64,000 nt of DNA, taken from NCBI GenBank assembly GCA_016647705.1, contig CM028326.1, forward strand, positions 45,228,785-45,292,784, written 5' to 3'. Position numbers and translations under genes: made by a program. The notes beneath the pieces are model-generated. The model was not told the DNA's origin, did not search any database, and saw nothing but the letters and a program-made list of their open reading frames with translations. Of this stretch, positions 37,521 through 50,600 are shown in pieces. Each line of letters starts with the position of its first letter. The first letter of the stretch is position 1. The DNA comes from Eucommia ulmoides. Its lineage: Eukaryota > Streptophyta > Magnoliopsida > Garryales > Eucommiaceae.

Positions 37521-38646
37521 CTAATTGTGTGCTTGGTTGGACATAATGGCGGTGCAAAGGAATCGCAATTGCACCTTTGATTTTCATTCATTTGTTTGGT
37601 TATCCAATTAAAATGGATGGAATTGGATTCCATATTTCATGGGCCAAAATTGGATTCCATAATTCATGGTAGGATCTTTTTTTAATTTATACATAAATTA
37701 CCTCTCCTTATTTTGGCCTATAATTCTCATTTTGACAATAACTTCGATATTTTCTATAAATCAAATTTATAAATTTAGTCCTATATTAAATTAAATAATA
37801 ATAATAAAAAACTAAAAAACTAAAATATTATTCATTAAATGACAGAAACAAAATGTTTTGTTCTCAATTTTATATTTTTATTTTGAAAATAAAATAAAAA
37901 AATTCCTAATATTCTGTTTTTATTTCGGAAATAGAAATAGATTTTTTTTTGTTCTCAATATTTTCTTTTTGTTTTGGAATAGAAACTCGTTTTTTGTTTC
38001 CGTATTTTTCTTTATATTTTCTAAAAAAAAAAATTTTATTGTTCACAAATTTATGTTTCAAACAAAAATAAAATTTTAAAAGCAAAAAAATCAGTTCATG
38101 TTCCCAAAATAAAAACATAAATTTGAGAACAAAAAATATGTTACTGTTCCCAAACATAAACAAAAATTTGGGAACAAAAAATCTATTTGGTTTCCTAAAT
38201 TAGAGTTAGAAATTTGAGAACCAGAAAAAATCTATATAGGAAATGGAAGTAGAAATCTGAGAACAAAAAATATATTTCTATTTCTAAATATAAATAAATA
38301 TTTGAGAAAAAAAAATCTTTTTATGCTCCCAAAGTGAAAATAAATATTTAACAACAAAGCGATTTTATTTGGTAAATTTTGAATTTTTTCATATGGAATA
38401 TTACTCATATTATGTAGTTATTTTTTTAAATAAATTATTAGTAAGTATATATTGCGAAGAATTTGATTGCAAAATTGATGTGTAAAAAAATATTATTTTA
38501 TTCCATTCCTTTATACATATAATTACAACTAAGCAAGAGAATTGAATAGTAATTCTATCAGTAAATCCATTTTATTTCTTCTCTTATTCTATTATTTCCC
38601 TTATTCTATTTCACCTTAATTCTATTTCATCCGACCACATGAGCCT
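37521..38646. mobile_element. Second Harbinger-like element with minisatellite
   Basis: The right end, read on the - strand, starts ggctcatgtggtcggatg, close to the left end of 9721-10748 (ggctcatttggttggatgg). The left end has gtgcttggttggacataatgg. The interior (about 37850-38350) carries the same ttctcaattt / tttgagaacaaaa words in both orientations. The target-site duplication is not certain. Confidence 0.55.
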
Positions 38647-39202
38647 TTAAGGTCTTCAACCTGACCTGAGGTAGCGTGGCCTAATCTTTTTCAGTCAGGC
38701 TTTTCTCAGTCCGCTGTCTAGGCTGGGTTCACTAGATCAGGCCAGTTCACCCCAATTGTTACCCAGTTCTAGATTCACTCATCAAATTCAATTGAATTGA
38801 CTTCAACTTAATTCCAAGTTTCCTGCTAAAAAAATAATAATAATAGAAAAATGGAAGAAGAAGAAGAAGAAGAAGACATGCAACAACCATAATTTCAGTT
38901 CTTATTTTAAGTAAAGAGAAAATTTTGTTAGTTACCTCTCGATGCCGAATATGTTATGTTCCTTCTACAAAAGGGGAAAAAAGAGTGTGTTTTTGTTCCT
39001 ATATATAGCATACATTTTGTTCCTATATATAGCATACATAAAATAGATATGCTCAAGTAACTAAGGGAAAAAAAAAAAAATACAAGAAACAGAGTACAAA
39101 TTAGGGAAGGGGAAAAAGGCACAAGCAGAGAACAAAAGAAATGGCCTATTAATCTTTGACCAAACAAAAACACTGCTTATTGTCAGACTAAAAGCAAAGG
39201 AT
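38646..39202. other. 3' flank of the proton pump interactor-like gene
   Basis: Contains a (GAA)n run near 38860 and probable 3' untranslated sequence of the - strand gene ending at 39203. No separate gene seen. Confidence 0.5.
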
Positions 39203-39562
39203 TCAAAAACCATGGCGTCGAAGCCCAGGATTCGTAAAGAAGCCAATGTTTCCCAAAAAGAATAAGGCAACAATGAGCAGGGTTGTAAGAATCATCCACA
39301 TCCATTGCTGCACCCTTTTCTTACTTCTGTTGCGTAGAGAAGGAGGTATAGATTTGGTCTTGTTATGCTTTGTGAATTGTGATGGTTTTACGGGTTTCTT
39401 AGCTATTGTTGCGGGAGCACTTTCCTTGGATTCAGGTTCCTTGATTGTTTCACTAGCAATTCCCAATGTTGAGACAATTTCTCCATCACTGTTGCCGCCA
39501 TCAGAGGCATCTGGTGCTGTCGCCTTCTTTTTTCCTTTCTTTCGTAATCTCTTCTCTCTCTC
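39203..39562 (-). CDS. PPI-family gene, last coding exon (tail anchor)
   Basis: Acceptor TTGTGCAG. Begins EREKRLRKKGKKK, then an acidic/serine linker, a basic patch (RNRSKKR) and the hydrophobic segment WMWMILTTLLIVALFFLGNI near the C-terminus. Stop at 39203-39205. Confidence 0.9.
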   Translation of the reverse strand, partial: EREKRLRKKGKKKATAPDASDGGNSDGEIVSTLGIASETIKEPESKESAPATIAKKPVKPSQFTKHNKTKSIPPSLRNRSKKRVQQWMWMILTTLLIVALFFLGNIGFFTNPGLRRHGF

Positions 39563-41654
39563 CTGCACAACAGTTACATATATTATTTATCTATCGATAA
39601 AAGATAAGACTGAAGAATAATTCATGCTACATTTTCACAGCAGATGTTCCAGTGAACAAATCATAACTTGGAATGTACCTTCTCTTTTAGTTCGGCTTCC
39701 TTTTGTGCCCATAGCTCAGCCCTAATTTGGGCCTTCTCTGCATTCCGTTTCTTCCTCTCTATTGCCTCCATAGCCTTGGCCTTCTCCTCCAACCTGCGTT
39801 GCTCTCTTAATTTTGTCTCAGCCTCTTGCTTCCTCAATTCCTCTTCCTTAATTGCCATCTCGTGCTCCTCCTCTGTATGCCACCTAATATCTGCCTCCGT
39901 TGTCTTGTCACCGCTAGAAACAGTTGCTATGCCATTCATCACAGGTTTCCCAGGGGTTTTAGATTTCAAGACCTGAATCTTTTGTTCTGCCACGGAAGTA
40001 GTGGATTTACCATCTGATGTTTCACTTTCAACCCCTGATACTTCTTTTTCTTGTTCCAGGGTCAAAATTTGTGACATGGTGTCTGCCTTCCCTGTGCTAG
40101 AAATTGACCTGACAGCTCTTTCATCCACAAAATTGGGCAGTACAGGTGGCACCTCATCTGGGCCAAGCAACCGGCCATCCAACGTCCCAAATCTCCTCAG
40201 AGTACTCCTTGTGTTGCACCTAACATATTCTTTTTCAAAATCATCACTTGTTTTCCTCAATTCCATTACTCTTTCCACCTAAACAAAGAAACAATTGACA
40301 AATATATAGAAAAGCCCTCGGTCCTTTTCACATTAGGAGAGAATTGAAAAAGCATGACTAACCTGGTTAAGGCAAAGACGATGCAGTGCTTCCATATCCC
40401 TTCTAAAAGCATAATCATGTGCAGCAATTGAATCTTCCTTGTAAGTTCTAAAATGTACGTTCTGCAGGTTTAGTACCCAGAGATTAATCCAAAGATCCAC
40501 TAGAAAAATCATCAAAACTTGAAGTGTTAAATTTGTCAAAGTGCTGAATTGACTAGTTTCTTTTAAAACTTTTTTTTATCTTAGTAAATTTGTATCTTTA
40601 TAACCTTTTTTGTTTTATAAGTTTCTTTACAACTCGAATTCCTCAATTTTCTCATTTTCTTTTTGCTCAGTAGTACTCTCTCTACAATTCCATTTATATA
40701 TATTTTTCTCTATATTTTATAGTGGTTATAATTTAATGATTGATAAAAGGGTATCTCCGTGCTACAAAGCTCCCGCTATGCGCAAGGTCCGGGGAAAGGT
40801 CGGACCACATAGGTCTATTATACGCAGCCCTTGCTTCTTTTTTTTGCAAGAGGCTGTTTTATGCTTAAAAAATTTAATAAGTGATAAGCAATGTGCGCAT
40901 CACTTTAAATTTTGAGTTATTTTCAAGTGATAATTAGCATTGATATTTTAAATGATTGCTATATTTTTTTTATCAAATGCAATTAATTGAACAATTATGC
41001 AAGTATTCGGCTTTAAGTACTAAATTGTGTTATCACAAAGACCCTCAGACAAAATACATGCATAAATTTTTTTATACTATTCAGAGACTAAAGAAATTGA
41101 AACCATTAGAAATAGAATAAAGGCGGGTTGGTTGAAGTGGAAAAGTGCATTTGGGGGGTGATATATGAAATCGAAAGAGAAATTTGAAAGAAACCAAGTG
41201 TTTTATGGGGAAGCTCGAGGGTGATTTACCTTCACCTTCTCCAACCCCCCAAAGGCAAGGTCCATGTTAATCGTATTACTTTTGCCCCCTCAAGCGAACT
41301 CAACAAATTATCACAGCACATTTAGCTATACAACTAAGAGTCTGAAGCCATTCAGCTCAAGTATCTGGTTATAGCCAAGATGTGATAAAGGAAGACTGAG
41401 AGGGGGGATGCCGAGTTAGAGTAGGAGTGATACAGAAGGAGAGACCTTCTAAAATTACATTAGTGGCACTCCGTAGTAAATTATAAATGTACAGTTTTTC
41501 AAAGGAAAAGGTTACTTATAATGTAAAATATAAGGTGCAAGTGAAACAAAAAACCCAGTTAGGAACAAAAATATATATTTAATGGACAATGATTCTTCCA
41601 ACAAAAGTGCCGTATGACTAGAATTTTCACAAATTGGCACCTGGGAGAGAGAGA

Positions 41655-41685
<31 letters not shown>

Positions 41686-44600
41686 GCGGGACCCTTGAAC
41701 ATCTGGAGAAATGGGGAGCTACATACAATTGCAAAGTGCACTGCCTTCCAAGGTAATTGATAATCTTAAGGGAGAAAAATGACACCTTACCTTCTCGAAC
41801 AATTGTCTTTTCAAACCAAATAAATGAGCATACGCGTCCTGTCGAATATCATCTGCAGCTTTAACTTGAGTTTGAAGATCAATAAGTTTTCTATTTTCCT
41901 CGTCATATTTTTTTCCAGCCTCTAGAGCAGCTGTTTCAGCTTTTGAAACCTTGTCCTTCAGGCAATCCAGCTCCTTCTTCAAAATCTACATATGAAGAAA
42001 TTATATCAGCAGCTGGAAGATTGACTAAAATACTACAAGAAAAGTAACCACTTCAATGTGTATTACAAGCAACTGCATTTTCCAAAATATAAAATCAACA
42101 ACATGAAGACAGTGAAGCGTAGATTTTGAGAACACATTTCACCACTTAAAAAAGAAAAGAAAAAAGAAAAGAACATTGTCAAAGCAAGTGGAATCACAAT
42201 CAGATAATCAACAAATCAGAAGATATAAGAATAAACGGAATGTAGCATGCTTACCTTCAGACGCCCTTCAATTTGGTCCCTCTGGTCCAAAGCCTGCTGA
42301 ACTTCATCCTGGCTACCCATATTGGAGGAAAGTTGTTCACGAAGATGCTTCAGTTGCTTGATCTCACGAATGAACTGTTTTTCTTCTTTTAAAGGTATTG
42401 TTTCATGCGCTATCATGTACTCCATATTGTAGATCTGCTTCCAGTCCATAAAGTCATCAATTAAAGTATATAATGAGATCATATTTCAGGAGGATCCCTT
42501 GCCTAGTTTTCCAAATGAGAGATAAAGTCTCACCCTGGCATCAATATCATCAACCGAAATTGCATTTTTTACTCTATTAATCATAGATTGGACAGAATCT
42601 ATCTCCTGCCGTTTTGACTTTATTAACCTTCGTACAGCTCTCTCTTCGGATTTGGCAGCCTCATAATCAAAACCATGGCCCTGACATTTAGCCTGTAGAT
42701 AGAAGCAATACAATAGCAACATGAACCTAATTTTACTAGCATCGAGGAATGTTAAGAAAACACCATAGCCAGACTAGAAGAATTCTTAAAAAATTCCTCA
42801 CCTTTATCTTCTGGATTTCAACACGGATAGCATCCCTATACTGCGTCTTCTCATCAACCTGTAAGGTAGCATTTTTAATCTGTTCTCTGAACTCCCCATC
42901 ATATCGAGGCATCCTAACCAAGAAGCAGAATGAACTTGTCGGATTATTGGCGTCCAAATTTTGCCCATCTCCAGCATCTACAATGGAGCCATCCAGCAAA
43001 TATCTTGATACCCCATCATCCCCAATTACTTCGATGTCTTCGGTCTCTTGAGATGTTAATTCATGATATCCATTCCCACCATCACCAGCAAGTTGATCTC
43101 TGAAAAAGGAAAAGAAATGGAAAATGGTACAAGGCAAAGACTTTTTTAGGATACCATCGTAAAAGATCAGTTTATTAGGCACATAAATTACGGTTCATGT
43201 ATTTTTTGCAAGTAAGACAATTAGAGTCAACTGTTGACCCAACGGTTGGATCAGTATCAGTGACCCTTCACCCCATCTCTTTTACGTATTGATGAGCAGT
43301 ACAATTTTAAAATATCGGTTCTAATTATAATTTGCTTTCTTCCAAAGCCATTCAAGTAAAGAAAAATGAGTATGTCTACAAATTTGATGCATGAAAAACT
43401 AATATGAAGTACAATACTTACATAATCATGGTCACCATTTAATTTATTTTGAAGGACTTAACCTATTTGATAACACAGTTCAAGACTTAAAACTAAATAC
43501 CTTAATTACTTTTTCAAATAGGTGTGTTTAACTAAGAAAATAAAGCAACCACTAAAAAATCTTGTTTGGGGTTGTTGGGGGGGGGGGGGGGGAGAGGGGA
43601 TATTATAAATAGAATTGTCAAGAGAGGAAGTACTACCAAAAAAAAAAAAATAGAGAGAGAGAGAGAGAGAGTTAAGGATAGAGAATTTTGAGAGATCAAG
43701 TTATACAATAATTATTAAAAATAAAAGGTTGTAGAGATAAAAACATATTGAGCTAGAAAATATTTAAAAGGAAATTACTTGATCAATTCAGCATTTAACT
43801 TTGTGTATGAATCTTTGAGCTAAAAATAATGCATGAGTTGGAAAAATGAATTTTGTGAATACAGAGAGATAATTGATGGAGGTTGGTCTTCTGCAGTCAT
43901 AAAGCAGCTTCATTGGAACTTGGGCTGGTTAAAACCACAAAAACAGCCTCTCTATTTATGGAGCCTATGGCTATGTAGATATGACCCGCCCCAAATGCCA
44001 CAACCGAGAGACTCATGCACACGGTTTCCCTTTTTCCTTTCTCCAAAAAGATAGTTCACACCTTTCAATATATTAAGCCCCCTCCTACATCGCCTCCATT
44101 GCCACCACTATGGAGGTGGCATCTATTAATCAAAACCGTGCATATTATACCAGTAGCATATATTGAATATCATGTACATGAAATTCATAATTTTCCACTT
44201 TCAACTTCAGATTAAGTGAAGTTTAATATAGAAACTTGAAAAGAAACCAGCTACTGCAAAGTACAAAAAACGTCTTAATATGTGTTCACGACTCATGACC
44301 GTATGTGCATTATGTTTCATTGTTTTTTAATTTTAAGTGAATGAGAGGGTTATGGTTTATTCGTCATTGTATCTTAGTTTCATTAAAGCCTAGAGTTAAT
44401 TTATCGTTATATCAATTTTAGTGTTGATACCTAATGCCTTGTGGAATGTGGTAGTTGTATTTTCGAGTCGTACTTGTGATGCATGGAGAACTTATATTTT
44501 TTTGAATTGTGGTATTTGTATCTTGTGGTCATGTTAAGAATATATAGACAAATCAGATAGCATAGATATATAGAAGAGAGTTTGCATAACAAAGACCAGA

Positions 44601-47600
44601 CAAAAACAACTGGCAGAACAAGTAAAGAAAGAGATAAAAAACATATTGTGGCACTACACCATATGCAATCAGAAAAATAACATAAATATATTTTTAATAT
44701 TACAATAAGAACAAAATTTCCAATAAGAACATGTGAGGACATGAGATAGAACAAAATAGATAATTCTAAAATTACTAAAATGCTTCTTATGCAAATTACA
44801 TTTAACCAATCAACTGATTTTAAAAATAATCATGACCAATAAATACAAATGGTTTTAAAAATAATGTCAAAAAATTAATACACTTTCACATTTCATATGC
44901 ATTCATTTCTTATAAAAGGAAAAATGGATCATTTTACTAAGGCGCTCACACATTGATGCAAGGCATAGACACGATAAGATAATGAAATTCATTTGTTTTT
45001 CTAAGAAAAATAATGGAACTAAATAAGTGAGGACATCATACAAAATATCTATTTTTACACATATCAAAAGTAGACATCGATTATATGAAACAGGACGGAC
45101 ATAAAAGGTTTAAATATTTTTCAGCTGTCTCTTAAGGTTATAAGATATAATTATAAGATAATCTGTGTTTGGAGGCTTCATAAAAGGTTTAAATATCTTA
45201 TACCTAAATGAGGAGGGAGAATATCTTATAATTATATCTATATTATAAAATAATTCACAATACATTTTTGTCTACATATTTTGCCTTCATATTTTGAGGA
45301 ACTACTTAAAGAAATTACTTCAATTAGAATTAATAATAATCGAAATATTTTTTCCTATACTTTAGTTATGCTTCCATATTTTGAAGGATACTTTTAGAAA
45401 ATTACTACAAGTAAATTTAATAATAATGAAATTATTTTTACTCTTTAATTTTAGTTTGCCTCCATATTTCAAGGAATAATTTTAAGAAATTACTACAAGT
45501 AACTTCAGTACCTATAGAAATTATTTTAACTTTTCCATTTTAGTTTTACCACACATTTTAAGGAATAATTTGAGAAAATTATTACAATTAAATTTAGTAC
45601 TAAATGAAATTTCTTTTACACTTCAATTTTAGTTTTGCCCTCATATTTTAAGATTTTTTTTTAGGAAATTACTACAAGTAGATTTAGTATTAATGAAAAT
45701 CATTTTTACTATTTAATTTTAGCTTTACCTCCATATTTTAAGGAATAAAAATTACTACAAGTAAATAAAGTATTAATCAAAATTATTTTTACTCTTCAAT
45801 TTTAGTTGTCTCCATATTTTAATCAATAATTATATAAAATTACTACAAGTAAATTTAATATTAATTGACATTATTTTTAATAGCTAGTATTTAGGGTCTA
45901 AGAATGGAAACTAAGAAGTTTATTAAAATCCTCTCAATATCCCTAGAATCATCCACCTATCTCCCTCTCAAACCGTGCAAGGTTGCCTTTGGTCACCATA
46001 GGTCCGCCTGAAGGTTGCCATTTGTCGATTGAAGGTTGTCATTGGTCGTCGAAGCCTCCAAACACAGAAAACTGTTGATAGCGTTTTTGTTTCACCGATG
46101 AGTTTTTGCACTCTCAAAATCCCTAAACCCTTTCTCAAAATTCGACGCCAATACATAATCAATCTGTGGTTATGTAATTTAGAAATCTCAGATTATCGTC
46201 TCCATTATATTTATTTTTTGAACACTTATTGTGTGTTGGTGTATAATTATTATTTTTCTTCTAACAAATTGCAAAACAAATAATGCATAGTGATTATTTT
46301 TAACAAGCACCAAAATGAATTATTATAAATCTATATAATAGAATATGAAATGGTGTAGATTCAAACTATAATCTCATAATATAGTTTTATTCAAGAGTTT
46401 GTTGACTATTAAAGCTGATTTTTTTTGTTTTATTGCCTAGATATTAAAGTTATTTTTTTGTCAAATTAATGTTATTTTTTTGGTCCGTGCCTTCACGCTA
46501 GTTACAATACAAATTAGTAAACTACATTATTCAAGCAGCATCTATATCAAAGCTCATTTAAGCACCACCACATATATATATGTGGGTGTATATATAGATA
46601 GATAGATCATTTTATATAACAATAACACCATGACAAATGATATCCCATGCAAAAAAAAGTCTTAGGGCCAGTGGCGGATTTACCATAGGGCTAGGGGGGA
46701 CTCAACCCCCCCCCCAACTTTTGAAAATTTTCAGTTTTACCCTTAAAGTTTTATAAAAACAATCAACATAAAATCCTTAAAACTTTATATAAACCCCTAA
46801 TTTATATAAATATTTAATAAAATCTAAAAAAAATTAGTCCCCCCCTCAATCAATTTACTAGATCCACCGTTGCTTATGGCCCGTTTGATAATACAATTAA
46901 GCACTTAAAACTCAATGCTGATGATGTGTGACTCGCTTATTTTTTAACATTTCTCACTTCAAACCATGAAACATCTATCTTACTATGCCCCATTCAACAT
47001 CAATACTATAAAATCTTGTAAAAAAAAGTTATAAACAATTATCGATAGAGAAATTACTAAAATGAGAAAAAAAATGGAAAGAGCAAGTTGTAGAGAGAGA
47101 ATATTTTAGAAAGAAAAAAAAATTAAAAATATTATACAAACGAAAATTAGTAGAAAGATATTTGTACAAAGATATTAAAAAAGTAAATACTTGATATATT
47201 CAGCACTTAATAAATTAAGCACTTATAATTTCATCACTTAAAAATTTTTAGAACTTAATTTTAAGTATTATTAAACAGGTCCTTAATCTTTATTTCTGAA
47301 GTTACAACAACCACAATGCCTTAATTCATCTATGCAAAGACGGCTACAAAAAACATTTTTTGTCACTCCGCCAAGCAAAGGTCATGTCCAGTAGTTCATG
47401 TTTAGAATGGTAGCAGTCAAATCACTTGTAATTGCGTATGCATATGTTTTCCTAACGCTTTACTGATTCAGTATCTTCCACCTATGTTTAAACCACTCTC
47501 CTTGACTGTCGTATTAATAGATCTCGTACAGTCTTATGCGTATGTTAATAAAGAATAAATTTCATCCCCCTTGCACGCGATTGTTTCTACCTGTACGCAT

Positions 47601-50600
47601 TTGCATAGATACACATTTCGTAATTTATCTTAACATGTCCTCTTGCTCTTTTTATTAATTAACATCCGAATCTAAAGATAGATGTTATCTTCTTACAATG
47701 TTTTTGAGTTTTTCTACAATACCCACATACCATTCTTAAGGTCGTTTTGGCAGACCTACTGTAATTTTATGTGAAGTTTTGCCTCAACCTCACCATCGTA
47801 AATTAAAATTGGGGACTAGCAAGAAATATCAATTTCTAGGTCCTCTTGAGCAATGAGTGCTATCATTCTCTTGTTCTTCCCCTAATATTACTAAATTTAT
47901 TTTGTGCAATGTTTCATCAGAACACAAATTTTGGATGTAGCCAAGTCAATACATCAATATCATCATACACCAACAAAAAATATCATGCATAGAATGTAAG
48001 AGACTTCAAGTATATCTAAAGATGTCAGGGCCCTAGTATCCTTAGCTGTTGGTCCAAGGTTTTCATCATAACAAAACTTGTGGATGTAGCCAAGTCAATG
48101 CATCAATATCATCAACACCAACGAAAAATATCATGCACTGAATGTAAGAGACTTCAAGTAAATATAAGATGTAAACATATGTTGACTGGACAAGCACTTG
48201 TTTCGCACACTATTACGTTATTATGAGCATACATAGTAAACCAATACACTTCGCAAAAAATATAAAAATACAAAATCAATAGAAATACTAGATACTTTTT
48301 TAATTTGTACATTTTGCATCCTTTTCTGGGAACCCCATCACCGGCTTTTTACCTAAGTAAATAAAGAACATATGAATGTACTCTCCCTAGTTAACAGAGT
48401 CAACAGCTTCGGTTGATCTTTGAGGCAAAAACGAAATCAACACTAGTAAATTACTAGTTTCTTGTTTTCTTCTATGCTCACTTCCTCTCAAAATATTTCA
48501 AGCATGTAACCTATTATTTCTAGATAGTTTCCACAACTCTAGATCTCACGTTTGTTTAAATATAAAGACGACAAGAGTACTTTTCCTCTAGAAAAATAAG
48601 TGCTCTTTCTACCAGAATTAAATTACTTCCTAAACTCATTTCTCCTCAACAGCATGCTTTTGTAAAAGGGAGACTTATAGGAGATTGATTTTAAAAGTCA
48701 TCCAAAGCATTTCGAAAAGGCCACCGATCATATTGGCCATCTACCATCTGTTCTACAATCCTTTGAGTTTCCTCCAGACTTAATTTGTCTCATTTTCACT
48801 TCCCCTCGACAGCTCAATATTCATTTTTCAGTTAATTCATTGGCTGTCTTCAAGGTTTTTTTCCAAAAGCGCCACAAAAATCCTAGTTCTCCCTATCTTT
48901 ATTCTGTCAGAGGAAGCCACCAATAGAGGTTTAACTGACCTCTTTCAGCGAACATTTATTAAGTGTTATGTTATTAGGCAGACACTCTACTTTTCTTTCA
49001 TATTCTCCATGCAGATGATACCCAGAATTTAACCAACAGCTCTAAAAAAATCTATTCCTTCCTGGTTCTGCTTTTAGGATAACACCCTATCTTGATTCCC
49101 TGTGAAAATTCCCTCTCATGGTCTCACCTATCTTGATTGCCCTTTAGCCCCTGGAAGACAGAAGCTCTTTTATTTTACATCATGGATACACATATTAAGG
49201 AGAAGGGTTGATTTAGTGAGCTTCTATCCTCTATGGGTAGGGTGATTTTGCTAGAATGTTCTGTCTTCCTTGCCTATTCAGATTATTTCTGTTATTGTTG
49301 CTACTAACAATGTCTTGTTTCAGGTACTGAATTCCATAACTATCGAGTGCATTGAGGGGTCTCATGACGGTTGTCCTCCCATTGTTGACAAAATTAGGAA
49401 GCCAAGAGATGAGGGTGGCACGGGCATAACAGTTATTTGAAGTGGCTGTCGCATTTAGAGTTGAGAAAGAATGGAATACTGTCAAATGGCAGTATTTCTG
49501 GGCTATTTACTTGAAAGAAATATAACTCAAATGGGCACAAATTGCCATATTCACAGCCACTCCAGGGTGCTCTTCATTATGGACTTTTTCAGCTGACGGT
49601 CTGGATGTGGGTACTGCTAATTACTTGGATTTGGGATAAGGCTTAGCTATACATTTCTTGAGAGAAAATCAGTAAGTCTTTCCTCCTCTACTACAGTTTT
49701 TTGATACATCCCTATCATCCTTTCTGAATTCATAAAGTTGTCGAGAAATAGAGGTTCGGCTTTCTCATCTCTGGTTAGATCTCACCATAATTATCATTTC
49801 TATTTCTCAGGTTTTGGTATTTCTGGATCAATGGTCATAGAGGCATTTTTTCTCTTGCATTTCAGTTAATCCTCTTTTAAAATCAGCGTAGTCTCTCCAC
49901 TATTCCCCTAAGTCATCTTTTAATCTAGAAAATCTGCCAAAACTCAATTACTACTAATGATAGTGTCTCTAAACCAGGCTTTCGCTTGCCATGAATTGTC
50001 CTATTTGTTTAGGTTATTCGAAAACCATCTTTCATCAATTTATTACCAGTTCTTTCGCCATTTCCCTATGTGATGAGGGGTTAGGGGACTATATATAATT
50101 CAAACTAGGCTTTCGCTTGCCATGAATTGTCCTACTTGTCTAGGTCATTCGAAAACCATCTTTCATCAATTTATTACCTGTTCTTTTGCCGTTTCCCTAT
50201 GTGAAGAGGGGTTAGGGGACTATATATCGTTCTAGCAGATGAGGGGGTTAGATATCTTTCTAACAGATGGGGCCTTCTAAGCCACAAACGGTCGAGTTAA
50301 AACTCAAAGATAGAACTCGTATTGATTTTTCAAATGATGATTCTCTCAACTGAGGTTTATAAGGCTGAATGGAGTGACTACCACACAATAAAATTAAAAT
50401 AAGATAATAAATTAAAATGATTTTTCCCAAGTATACTTGGTATTCTTGATGCCCAAGTAAAAACCCAATTCAAAAAAGCCCGTCCTTGAGTTCGCATTGA
50501 AGTATTGAATTCCGTGCCAATCAACTACATATTTGGAAACCTTTACCTGCTTCAACCTTTAGTCAAATTGGATGTTGTCTGAGTCTCTGACTACTATTTT

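Noticed and set aside
39246-40282. Several 60-124 codon + strand frames
   Set aside because: Antisense shadows of the last two PPI-family exons.
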